Of a stretch of DNA of 6,739 bases, positions 5,737-6,739 are shown piece after piece. Within the stretch, counting starts at the first letter, position 1; the number at the start of each line of letters is the position of its first letter. Source of the stretch: Actinomycetota bacterium (GTDB lineage: Bacteria; Actinomycetota; Thermoleophilia; Solirubrobacterales; 70-9); assembly GCA_005884305.1 (NCBI GenBank), contig VAYL01000115.1, positions 15,049 to 21,787 on the forward strand, read 5' to 3'. The position numbers were made by a program, and so were the translations under genes. The notes beneath the pieces were generated by a model that ran no database searches, had not been told where the DNA came from, and saw only the letters and a program-made list of their open reading frames with translations.

Positions 5737-6739
5737 GCAACCGACCATTCAACGAATAAGCCGGTCCCAGCGGTCTGCGGCGCCGAAATTTAGATGCCGC
5801 CGACCGGCGCTCCCTCACCCTGATCGCGAAGTTGGCGAGCGCCCTGCTGGTCGGCTCGGGCCTGCCGTCGTTCTGGTGGCGCGCCGCGGTGAGCACGTCC
5901 AGGTGGTTGTAGCCGGGGACCGTGATCGAGCGGCTGAGCTTCTTTTTGTTCGGAGGTGGGCCCTTGATCGGCGGGCCTGAATCCGGCGCGTCGTTGTTCT
6001 GGCTATCGCGGGCCCGGACGATGATCGCCGGCCGCTTCGACGGGCCGTTGTATTTCAGGTGCGAGAGGCTGCCGTTGCGGTTGCCCTGGCCGGCCTTCTG
6101 GAGGTCCTTCAGGAGCTTCGTCGGGAAGTACTGCTCGATGAAGTTCGCCGGCGACTCGAACTGGGTCCGCGCGAACTGGTGGATGTCGGATGCCTCGCCC
6201 TCGCGATCGGTGTATGGGTCGCCCTCGTCGTTCAGCTGCACCGGCCGGCCGTTCTTGCCGACCTGGTCGTAGTTCTGCCAGGTGTAGGTCGCGGTCTTGT
6301 CGGTCGGGATCGCCAGGCTCGGGTTCGGCTGCGGGAAGTTCTTGTCAGCGAGGTCGCCGCCCTCCATGAAGCCGAGGCTCGAGCGCATGAAGAAGAGTGG
6401 CGCCGAGTTGTCGTCGAACACTCCCGCGAGATCGGCCGCGTTGGAGATCGTGAAGTCCCGGATGTTCGGTCGTCCGGTCGCGAAGTTGACCGTGTTGCGC
6501 GAGAAGAGGAACCGCTGCGCGAGGTTGATGTTGCGGGAGTGGGGCAGGTTTCGCAGCAGGTCGAACCGGTTCGGGTGGTAGAAGGCGCCGACCCCGAAGA
6601 TCGGCGGTAGCTGGATCGTCTCGGGGACCAGCGGCGGGACGTTCACGTACGGCGAGCCGCTGGCGATGACGGCGGCCAGCAGCACCGCCGAGGGATTGGT
6701 GGGATCGAGCGATGGGGTTCTGACCTTGAGCTGGGTGTC
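5729..6739 (-). CDS. Probable alpha/beta hydrolase, C-terminal part (start beyond right edge)
   Basis: The frame is open from the right edge to a TGA at 5731-5729, showing 336 residues. The N-terminal part, where a nucleophile elbow would be, lies outside the window. A GTG at 6685 is possible as a start, but the frame stays open for 18 codons upstream of it, so the gene is treated as partial. The hydrolase reading rests on the C-terminal geometry: a hydrophobic strand (RPAIIVRARD, Asp codon 6007-6005) that could supply the acid residue, then VPGYNHLDVLTAA with a likely catalytic His (codon 5905-5903), as after strand 8 of that fold. Between these lies a Pro/Lys-rich insert. The long preceding segment (Asn/Phe/Pro-rich, containing GVGAFYHPNRFDLL and FMRSSLGFMEGGD) could be a lid, but I do not recognise its family. 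The last roughly 25 residues are strongly basic and unlike the rest, perhaps from a late frame change. The coding call is strong; the family call is moderate. Confidence 0.6.
   Translation of the reverse strand, partial: DTQLKVRTPSLDPTNPSAVLLAAVIASGSPYVNVPPLVPETIQLPPIFGVGAFYHPNRFDLLRNLPHSRNINLAQRFLFSRNTVNFATGRPNIRDFTISNAADLAGVFDDNSAPLFFMRSSLGFMEGGDLADKNFPQPNPSLAIPTDKTATYTWQNYDQVGKNGRPVQLNDEGDPYTDREGEASDIHQFARTQFESPANFIEQYFPTKLLKDLQKAGQGNRNGSLSHLKYNGPSKRPAIIVRARDSQNNDAPDSGPPIKGPPPNKKKLSRSITVPGYNHLDVLTAARHQNDGRPEPTSRALANFAIRVRERRSAASKFRRRRPLGPAYSLNGRLRG

Noticed and set aside
5500..5793. 97-codon plus-strand frame in the gap upstream of the aminotransferase
   Set aside because: No ribosome binding site, mixed composition and no recognisable motif; it overlaps the palindrome and the direct repeats.
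6059..6610. 183-codon plus-strand frame opposite the hydrolase
   Set aside because: Val/Glu/Arg-rich antisense product without motifs; the minus-strand frame is open longer and has protein-like composition.

Overview
The window is GC-rich bacterial DNA with secreted cell-wall and protease genes, actinobacterial-style codon use and a terminator-type hairpin lacking a T-tract. An actinobacterium fits best, possibly class Thermoleophilia (Solirubrobacterales-like). That placement is inferred from composition and gene style; no phylogenetic marker gene is present. No RNA genes, CRISPR arrays, insertion sequences or integrases were found.

Plus strand, 1-3030. Three exported or envelope-facing proteins lie in a row. 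The first (1-1056, probably open at the left edge) joins a VanY-type peptidase domain to a lytic transglycosylase (SLT) domain, so one chain could cut both the peptide and the glycan parts of peptidoglycan. The second (1171-1935) is a secreted protein of a conserved but uncharacterised type with a strong ribosome binding site, followed by a perfect 12-bp hairpin (1958-1995). The third (2080-3030) is a secreted trypsin-fold serine protease with a visible His/Asp/Ser triad.

Minus strand, 3036-6739. The plus-strand block meets it tail to tail with only 5 bp between stop codons. The main gene, about 3036-5505, is a bifunctional fusion: an N-terminal class III PLP aminotransferase followed by an extended SDR (NAD(P)-dependent epimerase/3-beta-HSD-like) domain. 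A frame change near 3513-3520 splits it into a long piece and a C-terminal piece. An 8-bp perfect inverted repeat spans its start codon. Upstream on the same strand is the C-terminal part of a probable alpha/beta hydrolase that runs off the right edge. Between them, a small hairpin is flanked by a 14-15 bp direct repeat at the hydrolase stop codon.

The plus-strand genes look like separate extracytoplasmic functions rather than one pathway. The aminotransferase-SDR fusion suggests paired oxidation/reduction and transamination of one small molecule, substrate unknown. I found no convincing undescribed multi-gene system. The best leads are the split fusion enzyme, its start-codon palindrome, and the VanY-SLT fusion.
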